Shown: positions 22,985-34,367 of the stretch, one piece after another
Numbering within the stretch: position 1 is the first letter of the stretch
Layout: the number at the start of each line of letters is the position of its first letter
NCBI GenBank assembly: GCA_037367405.1
Contig: JAZKJV010009321.1
Coordinates: 124,001 to 188,000 of the forward strand
Reading direction: 5' to 3'
DNA from: Ottelia alismoides
Taxonomy: Eukaryota; Streptophyta; Magnoliopsida; Alismatales; Hydrocharitaceae
Length of the DNA: 64,000 bases
Made by a program: the position numbers and the translations under genes
The notes under the pieces: generated by a model
Seen by the model: only the letters and a program-made list of their open reading frames with translations
Database searches by the model: none
What the model was told of the DNA's origin: nothing

Positions 22985-23320
22985 CCTATGTCAGCCATAG
23001 CACGACGGAGACGTTGTCGGACGTCGTCCCCACGTGCTCCATCCTCCTCAACATCATTCCCCTGCACGTCTCGGAGGGCGTCATCCACACACATCATCGA
23101 GATGTGTTGCCTTTCCACCGAGACCGTCCTTACCATGTGGCAACGGGGGAGGGACAGGAGCTCCACGGTGCTCGGGGTCGAGCTCGTCGCTAGGTAGGAT
23201 GTGTGGGTGATGTTCGCGTCGGAGCCCTCGGCACCCAAGAATGGGTCCCTTGTGGTGTTCAATCTAGACCCTTGTGTCTCGTCGAAGTCCCTCAAGGAGG
23301 TCTTCGAGGCTTTGCCGTTT
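22985..23320 (+). pseudogene. Captured fragment resembling a Mei2/TERMINAL EAR1-like RNA-binding protein
   Basis: At 23205-23320 the + frame gives GSLVVFNLDPCVSSKSLKEV preceded by a WVMFASEPSAPK linker. This resembles the start of the second RRM of plant Mei2-like/TEL proteins (GTLVVFNLD..VS...L...F..YG). Upstream, about 23035-23085, ILLNIIPLHVSEGVI could be the start of the first RRM, but frames and a stop separate the two. The RRM body is missing after FEALP. It is a broken fragment inside a MULE and cannot make a working RNA-binding protein. A different RRM family is possible. Confidence 0.45.
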
Positions 23321-23329
23321 TTATCGCAG

Positions 23330-23860
23330 GGATTTGCTTCTGCTCATTTGTTTATTTGTGGGTTTTGAGAGGGGTATACTGATACTCTTCAGCACATCGT
23401 CATCTCCTTTAAGGCCCACATGCATCTCATTAGCATGAGCATCCTGTTGAAGACGAACATCTCCAATCTCTCCAACATCCACGAGGACATAATGACGAGC
23501 ATGCAGCAGAAGCGTGTCGTCGTCATCTTCCTCCCCTTCCACAAGCAACAGCACATCGACGATGTGATGGAGTCCTCGGCTATGCTTTCCAGCACGTGAA
23601 CGAGCGGCTGCTCTAGCATGCGTCGTGCAGCGTCGGCATACTTGACCTCATCGGGATTCTCGACGACGTCGGTGGTGGCAATGCGACAATACGATTTGAT
23701 GCGGACTCTAATGGCACTGTCATGCGAGAAGATCGCAAAGGAGGATGAGGTGCGAGGAGCGCGCAACAAAAGTGCGACGCCATCATCCTCCTCTCCTTCG
23801 ACACAGAAGCTCTGTTTGGGCGAGAGGGTAGAGTTGTTTAGGGATATTTTCATCAAGTAA
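23330..23860. other. GC-rich unidentified interior of the second MULE
   Basis: Several medium open frames exist on both strands, none with wording I recognise. Codon-like GC periodicity suggests more captured exon sequence. Function unknown. Confidence 0.35.
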
Positions 23861-24011
23861 AATTATGAATTGAGCCGTCCATTAACTGCATTGGGGACCG
23901 GACCGTTAAGTTAAACTTTAGTCCCCTATTTGTTACAAACTAAAGATTAGTCCCTAATTTGGGAATCAATGTAAAACTCAGTTCCTTTTTTGTAATTTAC
24001 CCTTTATGCTT

Positions 24012-25436
24012 TTTTAAGTGATTCTTTCTTCATAGTCCTGAGCAGTTGGCTACGAACTAATGAATGTTATATCGTATTTCTTCATGTTCATGTGCTTCTG
24101 TAACGATTTTTTAACAATAATTCTTAACATATCAGTAAATAATGACAAATAAGAGGATGGGTTTTTAAAAAATGAAACAAGTTACTAATGTCATTTTTTT
24201 TAAATAAGCAGTTTGCTTGTTCTCTTTGACAAATTTTAAACTTGCAATGGCGATTATGTTTTAATTCCTTTAGAAAAACATATAATTGAGAACCACGACT
24301 ACATCCACACAAGATAGGGGGGAAGAAATGCGGGTTGACTCCATTATGCCATCTATCTTGTAGAGAGGGCAGAGCGGAGGAGCCAGCCACAGACTGCTGC
24401 TTCCCTCTGATCCGAATATCAGGTATGTAAATCTGCTAGTGAAATCATGTATGTATTACTTGGGTTCTTAAGGACTTCTGAACATTATAGATCTGAAATT
24501 AGCAACGGAAATCTGCTAGTGAAATCAGCTGCTTCCCTCAGAACCGTTTGTTTTCTTTTCCCTTTTCCAATTTGTGTCCCGAGAAGATTGATCAGAAAGT
24601 AGCAACGGAAAATTGATAGACCAGTTTGGATAAATCGCCGTGGGAAAGGTATCAGAGTGTTGACTTGTAAAAACTAAAAAAAGGCTATCCCCGTTTTTTG
24701 GCTTCTTTTTCTCAGAAATAACTTGCGAGTAGCTTAATATAAAAAAGGGATGGATGGGTATGCAGTAGTATACAAAATATATTATTTCACGGTGACAGTA
24801 CTCTGCTGGACGTCGCAAGGATTGGATAAAATGCAGGAGATGAGGGAAAGATCTGGTATGGAATTGAGTAAAGTGGGTATTAATTACGAAGGAAACCGAG
24901 GGATTTCAGTCGTTCATTCTAGATTTTATCCTAAAAATCGAAATTAAGATTTCAATTTGTTTTCGCCTCTATATTCTAAAACACAAGCACCATTATATGG
25001 GCAGTTATCACTGCAAACTAATTTTTTTCTTTCTATCCACAGAAGTAATTAAACATCAGATCTTTTATTTCTTTCCTTTTCCTCCCCATTGTCCAAACTT
25101 GAGATAACATGCTTTTTATTCTCTCCTTTTCTTTTTATTGTCGCGTTTCAGATCTAGATCTCCCTTTACCAATCAGCTACATCAGTATAATAATATAGTC
25201 GCGTCCCTACAACACATCTCATAAAATTTTGATGTCTATTAGTATTTGCTTTGCTGTCTTTGGTGTACATTTACGCTGCTAACTGCGGATTTGGTACATC
25301 TAACAAAATTTTGCATGGTTTAAGATAGAAAGGAGGGCATGAGTAATGTCAGGTCTTGTAAAAACCATGGCATACATAGGACTACATATAGCTAATGCAT
25401 AGGAAATTATCTCCCTATTGTTCTTCTCTTCATTGG
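24012..25436. other. Unassigned intergenic sequence with short direct repeats
   Basis: No gene was recognised. A local duplication is visible: AATCTGCTAGTGAAATCA occurs at about 24430 and 24508, and GCTGCTTCCCTC at about 24394 and 24528. The rest is AT-rich, with T/C-rich patches near 25025-25145. Confidence 0.5.
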
Positions 25437-26270
25437 TCTACGGGCTATGTTTGGAACTCAATTTGAAATATGCTACAAGAAGGGTGTAGCTGGCTTTGCC
25501 TCGCCCATAATATATGAAATATTCGAAGTATCTTCTCAAGGTACTTCTCTTGCGAAGACCACTATCTCTGTGAATTTCAATATCATGTGATCCTCATGCC
25601 TAGGATTTGGATAGAACATCCGAAATCCTTCACCAACTAGGACTTTCTTAACTCTTTTTTCCCGCTTGAAATCCTTGTTCCATTGCTACCAGCAATCAAT
25701 ATGTCATCAATATAAAGCAACAAAACAACGAAGCCACTACATGACAATCTCTTCATGAATACATAATGTCTGAAGTAGTCTTGGAGTAGCCATACACTCC
25801 ATAAATGACTCAAATATCTTCTACTACTTTTTGGACGTTGGCTTCAAGCTATATAGAATTTTCTTCAGCTTACAAGTGTAGCTTTCCTTGCCTTTGACCA
25901 TAAACTCTTCATGTTGCAACATGTAAGTTTCTTCCTCAAGGTTGCCATGAAAGAAAATTGTCTTCACGTCCATCTATTCAACATCCAAGTAGTGGTTGGC
26001 TGCCAAGCTAAGAACCGCTTAGATAGAAGACATCTTAACCACAAGAGAAAAGATATCCTCAATGTCTACTCCCTTCCTTTGGTTGAGACCTTTTATCACT
26101 AAATGTCTTGGATTTATATGTTATTAATCATTATCACTCTAAAAATCCACTTGTTCATCAATGCCCTTTGCCTTTGGCAACTTGACAAGTTTAAAGGTGT
26201 GGTTGTCATGAAGGGACTGCATCCCATCTTTTATTTCTTTTATTCATTTTTCTTTGTTTATACCTCCACT
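25437..26270 (-). pseudogene. Ty1/copia reverse transcriptase relic
   Basis: On - the frames, joined by eye, follow copia RT in order: LVKLPKAKGI, KGVDIEDIFSLVVKMSSI, LSLAANHYLDVE, MDVKTIFFHGNLEEETYML, VKGKESYTCKLKKILYSLK, then IDILIAGSN in place of Y-x-DD-ML, and finally RKRSTLRRYFEYF...AYFKLSSKHSP. Stops, frameshifts and the damaged YVDD motif show a dead copy. Gag, integrase and LTRs of this copy were not found next to it. Its wording differs from copia-B, so it is a separate insertion. Confidence 0.85.
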
Positions 26271-26699
26271 TCATGTGGGAATATGGCTCTGGTGCTCCCG
26301 AGGCTAAAGACTAGGGTGCTGGTTCGGGATGAAGCCTACTGTAATGGATGGTCTAATCATACAGTGGAAATTGGCGCACGATCAACGGTTGAGATGCGAA
26401 GAATCCCTTGATCCAGGGGCAACTATATGTTTTCTAGATCATTCTCTTCTTTGTCTCCTCCATCAATGGGGCTCCAGTGATAGACATAAGACCAAGGGCT
26501 GGCGGAGCTAATACAACTAGTGCTACAAAGAGGGTCCTCTTCATATGTGTACCAGTAAAAAATGTGGAGGTTCGAGCTTATGCGACTCCACCTAGAAGTG
26601 TCATCGCACAAGGAAAAAGATGGACGATATGTAATGAGTTGGATTTTCACCACTTTAAGAATAGTATATTGTAGTATAGAAGATGAAAAGTGATATATC
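26271..26699. other. Unassigned sequence between the copia relic and LARD-2
   Basis: Mixed composition without recognised coding sequence. It may contain the undetermined edge of the LARD-2 LTR. Confidence 0.35.
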
Positions 26700-27660
26700 A
26701 AAATCCACAAGTTTTGAATATTGTAGTGTAATTTATACTTAGTATGTGTACCAAGGTCAAACATATGGGCACAAGCTACCTAGTTGATTAATAAGAAATT
26801 AAAATTCAAATGAAACGATTACTTCTTTTATCTAGGTCAATAGACAAACAATGCACAAAAATGATGCAAAGCATGATGGATGAAAATGATGCATTTTTAT
26901 TTATGTTTTATATAAGTTGAAATAAAATGAGTATGCAATATAATGGTATGAAATGCAAACATACACCAATGTACAAATATGCCCCTAAATGATCAAGTAA
27001 TTGAGCAAGGCAAATAAATTCAATTTCATATGATTATTTGATGCATCAAAATAAATCCAAATTCATTTAATGGCATTTAAATAACAAAGAAAATGGCACA
27101 CTATATCTCAAATTTATCTTAATATTCTATGTGTCAAATCAGTAAATAAACTATACCATTATATAGAAAATTAATAAGCAATAAAATGAAATTAAGTCAT
27201 TAAAATTGGAGTCCATATGCTCAAGATATTCAAGGAAGAGTCTAGGCATATAAATGCAAAAAAAACATGAAAATAAATAAGGAAACATCACAAACAGACC
27301 CTTAAGGGGTTTTTTGCAATAAATAAAAGCCATAGGGATTTCCTGTAAATTGTCATGTATGTGGGGACCATTTTGGAATTTGTAAGAGTTGACAGGGGCT
27401 CTAGAAATTTACCCAGGCACGCCATGAGAGACATGCACACCTGGACCTGTACACGAGATGGAGAAGAGGTGGGGTATGGTTGAAAAATGTCTGAGCTGAC
27501 ATGTGTATCGCACACGGTTGGAGGCTCAGAGCAAGGTGTGTGGCCGTTGCAGGTTGCTTGAGCCATGTGGTGGCCCAAGGTGACTCAGGACGAGGCTTAG
27601 TTCCACCGAGCCTTTGCGAGATATGGCTGATCCATAGCCATTGGATGGACACTGGAGGGT

Positions 27661-28531
27661 ATTGGACATGAGAGCCCACAATAAACCATTATGCAATAAA
27701 TGTTATTGCGAATATCATTCCCTGATCTAAAATGAAGAATAACTAATTTTCGTAATAGGTCCTTTAGTACAATTAGGGTTATGTACTATGGCCATCTTGA
27801 TGATCATATAGTTGTTGATTCAATTATAGAATCATAGAGGCCGGTGCTTGGATGAATATCTAAAGAGTTAGATTGAGGACTCATCAAGTACCGTCAAATG
27901 ATTGTTAAGAGATGATCTCCAGCCTGAGTAGGAGATGGCAATCCTTTCTTACTTGGTTGATATCTGATCGACCTCTTGATGCAGGTCCTCTGCATGGGAA
28001 TAGACATTCGGAGGTGTCAGATTAGTTAGGTCAAAGAATTGACTTCACGAGACCGAGATAACCAAAGTCCTATGTCGTATGATGTCACGATATAGGCACG
28101 CATCCTCTGACCGGAGACAGATGTGTTACTATATGTCTGAGTATGTACAATTGACAGACCAATAGGTTGATGACCTAATCAAGGTCTATACACCAGCGCG
28201 TTGGTGTACATATAAGGGCATATGAGTAATAAGATCTCTCAAAGGGCTCACACAGGTTCATTTAATGAACTGGAAGACATGAGCTCACTCATGAGATATT
28301 GGGAAAAATCAAATTCCGTGCACGATCGTCTCGCTTTGGAAGCTTGACTGAATTTATAGGTTTGATACATACTTTTGGAAAGTATATGATCAACACTTAG
28401 GTATAATATATGTTTTTGAAAGTACATGATCGATACCGACTCCCAATAATCGATTGAGAAACTTAATGATAAAACCATGAAGGAGATAGTCGAAAAAGAG
28501 ATCTAATGCTTCGGGTTTATCCTGGGTCTTC
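27661..28531 (+). repeat. Copia LTR fragment (copia-C), inverted relative to the copia-B LTR
   Basis: Begins TTGGACATGAGAGCCCAC, the LTR start also seen on - at 47166 and 32335. It follows 46300-47166 in reverse through landmarks such as GACCTAATCAAGGTCTATAC and the GATATCTGATCGACCTC/AAGAGGTCGG region. It stops abruptly at about 28531, where the LTR sequence should continue. Confidence 0.8.
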
Positions 28532-28565
28532 CAATATCCAAACCCGTTTCATCACTCCCTAGTAA
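28532..28565 (-). repeat. Short copia LTR piece in opposite orientation
   Basis: CAAACCCGTTTCATCACTCC matches the LTR as it reads at about 34280-34300 on +, while the preceding copia-C sequence is in the reverse orientation. The junction therefore flips orientation within the LTR. Confidence 0.6.
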
Positions 28566-29564
28566 CGGACCTTAATTCTTCCTCTCCCTATCATGGGGAG
28601 GAAAAGAGTCCTAGGATGGACCTCCATACTAAGGTGAATGAGGATCCGAGGTTGAAGGAGGGGATTTTGTGGGGATAAAAGACAATTAAATAACGATGAA
28701 CGTGGTGTTTTGTAATCATTGTTCAATCGCCCTAAAATGTTGTTCGTATAGTCTATGAGGCACACATGAGAGGGAGGTGAATGATATACCTAAGAGCGGG
28801 GTTAGGTTATGAGGAGGAGGATTCTGGTGGTTATGAGAAATGTGGGAAGGTGGTGAGGCGTGACTTGAGGTTGGTGGTTATGAAGGTGGAAGACGAGTCG
28901 TGGGTAGTTGGATATGGAGATCAAATGGTCCAGGTGGATGCGTGATTGGAGGACAAAGATCCCATCTGACCAAGTCGATCAGATATATGAGAGAAGAGCG
29001 AGGGTGTGCAGTCGAGTTCAAATCCATTAGGTTGGATTTGATGATGGGAAAAATGGTGCAGGTGGCAACAAAGGGTCGGGCCACATGGGTGCCACGTGGC
29101 TCAATAGAAATTAGAAAAAGTAAAAAGTAAATAATAATAAAAAAATAGCTAATTAAAAATTGAATAAGAAAACTGTAAAACATAAAACGTGTAGATCTCA
29201 ATGAGAGCTACAAGTTTCATGTTGAACAAAAATCGAAAAAGGTCATATACACATATTAATATTTTTGTAAGTACTTTTAAGGATTAAAAACACTTGCTTT
29301 CTTTTCTTTTATTATTATTTGTATTTTTAATTTATATTTAATATCAAAACAAATATATACAATGCTTACTTTTTTGGATTTTTATTAGACAAGAAAACAC
29401 GGAAAATAAAGCACAATAATATAGTTAATTATATACAATAGTTAGAGTAGTTATGTACATCAGATTAGTTGTTAATATTAGTAAATTAAGGTTAGCTTTT
29501 ATTGAATAGTTTACGCAAGGAGAATAATAAATGACAAATAATGTGATAAATCTCATATTCACCA

Positions 29565-29985
29565 TCCCCATATACTTAAACTATGCTCATCCTCAAGAAT
29601 TTAAAGAATGATTGAGTTAGATTAATACCTGATTGTGCATGTAATTGAGTTAGATTAATCCCTGATTGTGCATGTGATATTTCAAGACTTAATTCATTAA
29701 GAACCCTTGGTTTTAGTGATCCTAAAGTTCTAAGACGAATCAAGTTCGAGTCAAAAGGAATCCAACTTCCCTAACTACAAGACTCTCTGTATGTACACAT
29801 AGTATAAAGATATGACATTTAGTGTGCACTGCATTCTTGAGAGACAAGTTGGAATGTCATCCAAAGTCCTATTCTAAGAGACTCTCCTCAGGATCTAATC
29901 CTCAACACTAGGGAATAAATCATTTTTTGCACTCAATCCATCGTCTCTTTAGTTTGTCAGACTTCGAAAGTGGAGATGGAAGATT
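29565..29985 (-). mobile_element. LARD-2 interior remnant
   Basis: Matches the LARD-1 interior at 53403-53785: ATACTTAAACTATGCTCATCC beside the LTR, then ACTAGGGAATAAATCA and CGTCTCTTTAGTTTGTCAGA near 29905-29965. Similarity ends near 29985, so the element is truncated here. Confidence 0.75.
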
Positions 29986-30939
29986 GATTAATCTGTGATT
30001 CATCTACTTTATATGGACATCTTAGCAAAATATCCCTTAATAAATCACTAATTAAACCCCTTAAAATATATTTATTAACATTTGCTAATTGTGCTAAATG
30101 TAGAGTTAAAATCTCTAATTAAATAATCTGTATTTTTGACCTAAATTTAGTTTATTATTTTATGTATAAATAATCATTATTTTAACCTAATTCTTTCTCT
30201 ACCATATTCTTTGATTAACTAATTAACATGGCATGAAGAATTAAAATCTATAAAAATTAGATTAATTATATATATTGTATATAAATTAATCCACTAACTA
30301 AAATCAAATTAAAAATACAAAAAATCATAAAAGATAAAAATTTGATATTTTATCATCTATAAATACATTCTATACAACTTATCTCTTTTAATTTTAAGTC
30401 CTTCACGAAAGTTGTAGATCTCGTCGAGACGAGCAACTTTTGTGTTGACCACTTTCTCATTTGACTTCACTTACTATCTCTTTTTTATTTTTCTTTAAAT
30501 TTTAGTAATTTTATTTTGTATATTTTTTATTTTTATTTAATTTTTAATTTTACTTTTCCCCTAGTTTTCTTTTTCTTTTTTATTTTTCTTTTTGGTTTTT
30601 CATTTTATTCATTTAACTTTTATTTATATATTTTTATTTATTTCATTTTCCCTCTTTCTTTTATCTCTCCTTCCAATCTCTCCTCCCTATTCTCTCTCCC
30701 ATACCACATGTCACGTACTCTGCACGTGACCCAACTCTTGTGGCTCCTCTCCTAGGTCACTTTCTATGCACGCGATCCAGTGCCCACCTCCCACGTACAT
30801 GCTCACCTCCCCTTGTTGTCCCTCCCTACCTCCAGCAATGGCAGCCTCCCTATGTAACGCCTCCACCATGCGCGGCGACTGACAACCGTTGCGTCCGTCT
30901 TCACTCACCTTTCATCTCTCTGCGTTTACCTACATCCAT
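29986..30939. other. Unassigned LTR-like sequence
   Basis: AT-rich, with the GAAAGTTGTAGATCT...TGTTGACC motif at 30408-30447, a T-rich run at 30480-30660, and a GC-rich block with CACGTGAC near 30720. Composition and motif resemble the interior of an Athila-group LTR, but no edge or partner was found. Confidence 0.4.
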
Positions 30940-32335
30940 CCAATTTAATTATCAAATTGTTCTATCTACATTAATCAAATCCATTTAATTTAATTATCTT
31001 ATATACCCCTCTTCATATGTCCAAATAATATGAATCACATCAATATTATTAATGACAATTAAATCAAATGTAATCAACAATTTTTCAATGGTAATATATT
31101 ATCAACAATAGAATTATTCTTGTGCTCTTTTAAGAATAATGTGCCCTCTCCGAGGAGACTTGGAGATAAGGAGAGAGCGACTGTATATTCCTTGTATTGT
31201 GACTTGGATACTAAGATCTTTCCTCATATCCAGATCTAGGGAACTCTCAGAGATATCTGATCAAGTTAGATAGAATTCTAATCTTCTCATTGTATATAAA
31301 TTATTTTCAGATCAATGTCCAGCATTTGGACTAAGATTAGATTACTAATCTACTGAGTGGTGTCACTAAAAATTCAAACTTGTTTCATCACTCCCTCGAA
31401 AAGGAAGTGTCATTGTTATACAATCATTCAAGATCATATCACCCTTGTGTATTCCTAATACTCGTGCATCCTGCATACTAGAAGACCTAGAATAAACTCA
31501 ACGTTCTGATAAAATTTGAATTGTCTTCTTAAAGAACTTAGGATAGAGTTTCTCATTCGATCATTAGAAGTTGGTATCTATCATATGCTTTCCAAAAGCA
31601 TATATCATACATGCAAATCAAATCACGCTTCTAAAGAAAGATGAGCATTGAAGGAATTTGAGCGGTCCCAATATTGCATGAGTAAGATCATGTCTTCCGA
31701 TTCAGAAAGAAAACTTGTATAATCCCTTTAAGATATCGTATTACTGACATGCCCTCGTATACACACCAGCTCACCGATTTATAAACCTTGATTAGGTCAT
31801 CAACCTAATGGTCTGCCTAATGTACATACTTAGAGATATAATAACATGTCTATCTTCAATCATAGATGCATGTATGTATCGTGATAGTATACCATATAGG
31901 CCTTAGTTATCTCAATATCATTAAGTCCACTGTTTGACCTAACTTATCCGACATCATCGAATCTCTATTCCTATGTAGAGGACTTTCATCAAGAGGTTGG
32001 TTGGATATTAGACTTTGGTGTATGGATTGCCATCTCCTTCTGAGGATGGAGATCCTTTCTCAACACTCATTTAACGATGCAAGATGAGTACTCAATATAA
32101 GTCTTTAGATATAATGCAAGGACAAACCTTTATGATTTAACCATTGAATCAACAACTGTGTGATTATCAAGATGGCCATAGTACAACTTTAATTGTATTA
32201 AGGGACCTTATAAGTGCATTCATTCAATAATCTCATATAGGAGTGAAAATCAATAACTTTTATTGATATATAAAAAGATTACAATAACATTTATTGTAGA
32301 AATGGTTCACCATGGGCTCACATGTCTAAAAGTCT
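30940..32335 (-). repeat. Copia-A 3' LTR (old, left edge unclear)
   Basis: Same family and orientation as the copia-B LTR, more diverged. Shared landmarks include TTGGAGATAAGG, CATTTGGACTAAGAT, GTTTCATCACTCCCT, GTATTCCTAATAC and GACCTTGATTAGGTCATCAACC. On - it starts at about 32335 (TTTAGACATGTGAGCCCA), directly after the purine-rich GGGCTAGTGAGAGACT, as expected for a polypurine tract next to the LTR. Confidence 0.8.
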
Positions 32336-32620
32336 CTCACTAGCCCTAAGAACCATTCAGGTACAATCATTAAACAGATATGAATTACATGCTAGTCAGA
32401 AACCTTTTTGTTAAAGGTTTAGTAAGGGGATTGACAATATGGTTGGCATAGGCCACCTTGGTGATGATGATGTCACCATGATTTTGTATCTCCTGAATGA
32501 TGTGGTACCTCCTTTCCATGTATTTGCTCTTTTGATTCCATCTAGGTTCATTCACATGAGCTTCGGATCATGTGTTATTGTAGAGCAGTGGGATGGAGTA
32601 TCTGAAGGATATGGTTAGAT
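32336..32620 (-). pseudogene. Copia-A RNase H C-terminus
   Basis: On -, 32615 down to about 32380 reads SIPLLYNNT, a stop, EAHVNEPRWNQKSKYMERRY, HIIQEIQNHGDIIITKVAYA, NHIVNPLTKPLTKRFL and a final stop. This is the standard end of copia pol (…RYHxIRE…GD…K…N.ADPLTKPL). One in-frame stop replaces an expected residue after the DNT-like motif. The upstream part is missing because the copia-B LTR begins at about 32620. Confidence 0.85.
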
Positions 32621-34362
32621 CCTCAAGCGCATCACGGAAGCGTGAGCGTCGTATAGAATACGACGATGAGCGACTAGTCACACTAGTTGCTCGATGCAGC
32701 GGAATCTAAAAAATTTTCTTACGACGAAACCACATGATCCAAGAACACTTCTCAGATCATTTCGTCTAAACCACAAACAAGTAATAGGATTACCTCTTGA
32801 AGCGTGGTTGCGATCGAGTCTCTAAACGAAGAGACCTCCTGTCTCAAGTCTGATCCGATGGAGGAGACGCTTGCGAGCGCGGGGATGAACCACGTGCTTC
32901 TCGCAATCCATGTTGATGATCCAAGTGACGGATCTCCTGATCTCGACACACGAGATCCGTCGTCTTCTTCACGAGCGAGGCACATCGAAGGAGATGGAGA
33001 TCCATGAGCAGACGATCGGGCAGCATAACGACGATGCTACAGCGATGGAGAACCTCTCCATGACATCCATGGTGGACGGCCATGAGAGGGAGAAAGAGGG
33101 CTGACGTCTAGACAGAAAGAGAGAGAGAGAGAGATGCTTCTCAAGCATTATGTGTAAAGAAGAGCAATGGGGTGCCTCTCCTTTTATAGGGTTTTGGGAT
33201 CCATGGATCTCAATCCATGGGACAACACAAATCCAATGGTTCTCATTGATTATGTCTCTTTCAATGGCTAACATTTATGTTGGTAAAAACCAACAACAAT
33301 TAATTTAATAAAAATCAAATATATGTAGAATATAATTTGATTTATATCAAATCAATCTCAATTAGAGAAATAGGAAAGGAGGCAAGCCTCCTTCCATAAG
33401 AAGGGTGGATGGCCACCACATTCCTTGTGGGAATTGTGGCCGTCCACTCTTCCTATATGAAGGTGGATGCCTCTCCTATTATATGAGATTGCATTATCTC
33501 ATAATTCTCTCTAATATCTCCAACAACTTTTGTTGAATATTATTTCACAAAATAAATCCAATTTATTTTGTGAACATTGCAATCATGCCATTGGAAATTT
33601 GTGAATCACATTCACAACCCAAAATAAGATGTAAATTACATTTTCAATTCAATATCCAATGTGAATCCAATTCACAATAACATTTAATTAACAAATGTAA
33701 ATTACAAATATCTCTCTCTTATATATTATAAATCACATTTATAATATATATGACTAATATTGATATTGCTATCCACATTATTCATATCCATGATAATTAA
33801 ATCACATTTAATCATCTTGGATCTTTATTCTCTTGTTCTCAAATAATATGAATCTCATTCACATTATTTACATCTTTGAAAATTAAATCACATTTAATTA
33901 TCTTAGATAACTCTCTTTATAATATGAATCAAATTCATATTACTCATGATAATTAAATCACATTTAACTATCCGTTTTCTAAATGCTTGGATATATATAT
34001 ATATTAACAATAGAATTATCCATGAACTCCTTCAAGGATAATGCGCTTTCTCTGCGAATACTTGGAGATAAGGACAGGGCGATTGTATTGTTCCACGTAT
34101 AGTGACATGGATGTTGAGATCATATCTCAAATCCAGATCCGGGCCTCCCATAGATGCTTGATTAAATCAAGACCGCAAATCTAATCTTCTCATTGCATCT
34201 GAATCACATTTGGATTAATGTCCGACATTTGGACTAAGATCAGATTACTTCTCTACTGAGAGGAGTCACTAAAATCCAGACCCGTTTCATCACTCCCTAG
34301 GAATGGAAGCGTCATGGTTATACAATCGTTTATGATCACATCACCCTTAGGTATTCCTAATA
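32621..34362 (-). repeat. Copia-B 3' LTR, distal part (left of the Athila-3 insertion)
   Basis: Joins across Athila-3 with 46280-47166 to give an LTR of about 2.6 kb. It is inserted in the RNase H frame of copia-A. It holds a GA repeat near 33116-33131 and hairpin-forming AT repeats at about 33500-33990. The exact left edge, near 32605-32620, is not certain. Confidence 0.7.
33500..33990. repeat. AT-rich self-complementary repeat cluster in the copia-B LTR
   Basis: Successive units such as AATTAAATCACATTTAATTA and ATAATATGAATC...CATATTA each pair with themselves and recur every 45-60 bases. Weaker copies are seen in copia-A near 31020-31110. Confidence 0.55.
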
Positions 34363-34367
34363 CCTGT

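Larger units (their letters stand above)
22747..24002. mobile_element. Second non-autonomous MULE with captured coding sequence
   Basis: Inverted ends begin GGGTAAATTATAAAAAAGG (22747) and, on the other strand from 24002, GGGTAAATTACAAAAAAGG. Similarity continues for about 150 bases, including TTTAGTTTGTAACAAATAGG and TAATTTTACTTGA. The flanks are TTTATGTTT (22738-22746) and TTTATGCTT (24003-24011), a 9-bp duplication with one difference. The 1256-base element encodes no transposase. The interior is GC-rich and gene-like. Confidence 0.85.
26700..29564 (-). mobile_element. LARD-2: decayed long LTR related to LARD-1, interrupted by a copia LTR piece
   Basis: Segments follow the LARD-1 LTR in the same order and orientation: ACCAAGGTC (about 26750 against 50549), AACATGAAAATAAA and the CAGACCCTTA/CAGGTCCCTG array (about 27265-27420 against 51020-51180), GCCACGTGG near 29090, and the GTAGATCT...CTACAAGTTTCATGTTGA hairpin near 29190. 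The LTR ends near 29560, where CCCATATACTTAAACTATGC matches the start of the LARD-1 interior. Divergence is high. The left edge is uncertain. The interval 27661-28565 is foreign. Confidence 0.7.
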
